A program made the translations under genes and the position numbers. A DNA stretch of 25,685 nt, from positions 1-25,685 of the forward strand of contig NZ_DHXT01000025.1 in NCBI RefSeq assembly GCF_002413825.1, in the 5' to 3' direction. Of this stretch, positions 24,114 through 25,685 are shown one piece after another. Each line of letters opens with the position of its first letter. Within the stretch, counting starts at the first letter, position 1. The notes below the pieces were generated by a model that was given only the letters and a program-made list of their open reading frames with translations, was not told where the DNA came from and ran no database searches. This stretch comes from Rhodoferax sp. UBA5149. GTDB lineage: Bacteria > Pseudomonadota > Gammaproteobacteria > Burkholderiales > Burkholderiaceae_C.

Positions 24114-25457
24114 ATGAGCAAAAAAGTCTTTATCAAAACCTTTGGCTGCCAGATGAACGAGTACGACTCGGGCAAGATGGCCGACGTGTTGAACGCCGCA
24201 CAAGGCTATGAGCCGACCGACAACGTGGACGAGGCGGATTTGATTTTGTTCAACACCTGCTCGGTACGGGAGAAGGCGCAGGAAAAGGTGTTTTCTGATC
24301 TGGGCCGCGTCCGGCACTTGAAGAAAAAAGGGGTTTTGATCGGTGTGGGCGGTTGCGTGGCCAGCCAGGAAGGCGCTGCGATCATCGAGCGAGCACCCTA
24401 TGTGGATGTGGTGTTTGGCCCGCAAACCCTACACCGCCTGCCGCAGATGCTCGTCGAGCGTGAGCGCCAGAACCGCTCGCAAGTGGACATCAGCTTTCCC
24501 GAGATCGAGAAGTTTGACCACTTACCACCGGCGCGGGTGGAGGGCGCCACCGCCTTCGTCAGCATCATGGAAGGCTGTTCCAAATACTGCAGCTACTGCG
24601 TCGTGCCCTACACCCGGGGCGAAGAGGTTTCGCGCCCGTTTGAGGATGTGCTGGTGGAGGTGGCGGGGCTGGCGGACCAGGGCGTGAAAGAGGTCACGCT
24701 CTTGGGCCAGAACGTGAACGCCTACCGCGCCCGAATGGCGGGCGACGCGGCGTCGCCGTCGGGAGAGACCGCCGACTTTGCGACCCTGATCGAGTACGTG
24801 GCCGAGATTCCCGGCATTGAGCGCATTCGCTACATGACCAGCCACCCGAATGAGTTCACGCCTTCCCTCATTGCCGCCTACGAGAAAATCCCCAAGCTGG
24901 TGAGCCATCTGCACTTGCCGGTGCAACATGGCTCGGACCGCATATTGATGGCCATGAAGCGCGGCTACACCGCCATGGAATACAAATCCACCGTGCGCAA
25001 GCTGCGCGCCATCCGGCCCGAGATGGCGATCAGCAGCGATTTCATCGTCGGCTTTCCGGGCGAGACCGAAGACGATTTCGGCAAGATGATGAAACTGATT
25101 GACGACGTGGGCTTTGACAACTCCTTCAGCTTCATCTTCAGCCCGCGCCCCGGCACGCCGGCCGCCAACCTGCATGACGACACGCCGCATGAGGTCAAAC
25201 TGCGCCGCCTGCAGCATCTGCAAGCCGTCATCAACGACAGCATCAAGCGCATCTCTGAGAGCCGCCTGGGCACGGTGCAGCGCATTTTGGTGGAAGGCCC
25301 GTCCAAACGCGACGCAGCCGAGCTGATGGGCCGCACCGAGTGCAACCGGGTGGTCAACTTCATCGGACAGCCGGACCTGGCGGGCAAGCTGGTGGACGTG
25401 ACAATTAGCGAGACGCGCTCTTATTCGCTGCGCGGCAATCTGCTATCAGTTAGATAG
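24114..25457 (+). CDS. miaB: tRNA-2-methylthio-N6-dimethylallyladenosine synthase
   Basis: A 447-residue radical-SAM methylthiotransferase that converts i6A37 to ms2i6A37 in tRNAs. The N-terminal MTTase domain has Cys12 (KTFGCQMNEYDS), Cys49 (FNTCSVREKAQEKVF) and Cys81 (GVGGCVASQEG) for one cluster. The radical-SAM cluster is Cys155, Cys159 and Cys162 in EGCSKYCSYC. A TRAM domain ends the protein (VEGPSKRD...SLRGNL). The ATG at 24114 is chosen because MSKKVFIKTFGCQMNEY is the family start; no good Shine-Dalgarno is present. The last residues and the TAG stop lie inside repeat copy 3, so the C-terminus is repeat-derived. Its conserved residues are all intact. Confidence 0.97.
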   Translation: MSKKVFIKTFGCQMNEYDSGKMADVLNAAQGYEPTDNVDEADLILFNTCSVREKAQEKVFSDLGRVRHLKKKGVLIGVGGCVASQEGAAIIERAPYVDVVFGPQTLHRLPQMLVERERQNRSQVDISFPEIEKFDHLPPARVEGATAFVSIMEGCSKYCSYCVVPYTRGEEVSRPFEDVLVEVAGLADQGVKEVTLLGQNVNAYRARMAGDAASPSGETADFATLIEYVAEIPGIERIRYMTSHPNEFTPSLIAAYEKIPKLVSHLHLPVQHGSDRILMAMKRGYTAMEYKSTVRKLRAIRPEMAISSDFIVGFPGETEDDFGKMMKLIDDVGFDNSFSFIFSPRPGTPAANLHDDTPHEVKLRRLQHLQAVINDSIKRISESRLGTVQRILVEGPSKRDAAELMGRTECNRVVNFIGQPDLAGKLVDVTISETRSYSLRGNLLSVR

Positions 25458-25490
25458 CTGCTTGCGTAATAGCGACGGGGGCTAGAGGCC
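25443..25490 (+). repeat. Dispersed repeat, copy 3 (at the miaB stop)
   Basis: Starts with a perfect 5-bp hairpin CTATC-AGTTA-GATAG at 25443-25457, whose last three bases are the miaB stop codon. It continues as CTGCTTGCG and then GACGGGGGCTAGAGGCC. It lies between the convergent ends of miaB and ffh. Confidence 0.88.
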
Positions 25491-25505
25491 TAAAATATAT
25501 ATAGA

Positions 25506-25520
25506 TCCGTTGGGGACGGA
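25506..25520 (-). terminator. Possible ffh terminator hairpin
   Basis: A 5-bp stem TCCGT/ACGGA with a five-base loop lies three bases beyond the ffh stop. On the minus strand it is followed by a T/A-rich TCTATATATATTTTA stretch. The stem is short and the T tract is interrupted, so this is only a weak intrinsic terminator candidate. Confidence 0.35.
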
Positions 25521-25523
25521 GGT

Positions 25524-25685
25524 TCAGAAAGGCATTTTCGGCATGCCTTTCATGCCGCCCATGCGCTTCATCATTTTCATCATGCCGCCGCCCTTCATCT
25601 TCTTCATCATGTCCTGCATCTGCTCGAACTCGTTGAGCAGGCGGTTCACTTCCTGAACCTGGACGCCGGCGCCGGTGGCGATGCG
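25524..25685 (-). CDS. ffh: Signal recognition particle protein Ffh, C-terminal end (partial)
   Basis: The last 53 residues of an Ffh-type protein, with its N-terminus outside the window. It begins RIATGAGVQVQEVNRLLNEF, the final helix of the M domain that binds SRP RNA. A Met/Lys/Gly-rich tail (MKKMKGGGMMKMMKRMGGMKG) follows and ends PKMPF and TGA at 25524. It converges on miaB and shows that the polysaccharide locus is anchored next to housekeeping genes. Confidence 0.93.
   Translation of the reverse strand, partial: RIATGAGVQVQEVNRLLNEFEQMQDMMKKMKGGGMMKMMKRMGGMKGMPKMPF

Noticed and set aside
1..25685. CRISPR arrays, tRNA or rRNA genes, and transposase genes.
   Set aside because: I saw no regularly spaced repeats with spacers, no cloverleaf-like sequence and no transposase motif on either strand.

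Overview
The window looks like a chromosomal surface-polysaccharide locus from a betaproteobacterium, most likely Comamonadaceae (Rhodoferax/Polaromonas-like). This is inferred from the GC-rich codon use, the WecB/WecC, UppS and MiaB sequence types, and a dispersed GATAGCTGC...GCTAGAGGC repeat that I recall from intergenic regions of that family. No database search was possible.

Layout, read along the minus strand from right to left. The C-terminal end of ffh (25.5-25.7 kb) converges on plus-strand miaB (24.1-25.5 kb), which follows a small exported protein of unknown function (23.5-24.0 kb). From 23.35 kb to the left edge almost everything runs on the minus strand. In order: uppS (lipid carrier synthesis), a long SLBB outer-membrane export protein (Wza/OPX class), a 1.6 kb accessory insertion, a Wzz/PCP chain-length protein, wecB and wecC (UDP-ManNAcA synthesis), Wzx flippase, Wzy polymerase, and a GT2 glycosyltransferase. 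Then come an acetamidino-transfer module (WbpG/PseA-type amidotransferase, HisH, HisF), a two-domain dehydrogenase (MDR + Gfo/Idh/MocA), a heparinase II/III family protein, a GT4 glycosyltransferase, a PglC-like phosphoglycosyltransferase, a PglD/NeuD-like acetyltransferase and a DegT/PglE-like aminotransferase. The last gene is a frameshifted rfbB (dTDP-glucose 4,6-dehydratase) cut by the window edge. The accessory insertion holds a FitAB/VapBC-type toxin-antitoxin pair and shrunken remnants of KilA-N and DUF4160 genes with an apparently whole DUF2442 gene.

Working model (inference): the PglC-like enzyme primes the repeat unit on Und-P, the GT4 and GT2 enzymes extend it with sugars that include ManNAcA and an amidinated amino sugar, Wzx flips it, Wzy polymerises it, and the PCP and OPX proteins control length and export. 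From the amidotransferase to the priming transferase the genes are tightly coupled, with five ATGA overlaps and one 2-nt gap.

Most notable: (1) a G10 tract inside the two-domain dehydrogenase, a candidate slippage (phase-variation) site; (2) four copies of a repeat whose 5-5-5 hairpin end always abuts a gene start or stop, with compensatory stem changes, and which supplies the stop codon of miaB; (3) a 67-bp direct-repeat pair flanking the KilA-N/DUF4160/DUF2442 cassette; (4) a REP-like element that supplies the last codons and stop of wecB; (5) an acetamidino module whose substrate is not obvious; (6) a decaying rfbB.
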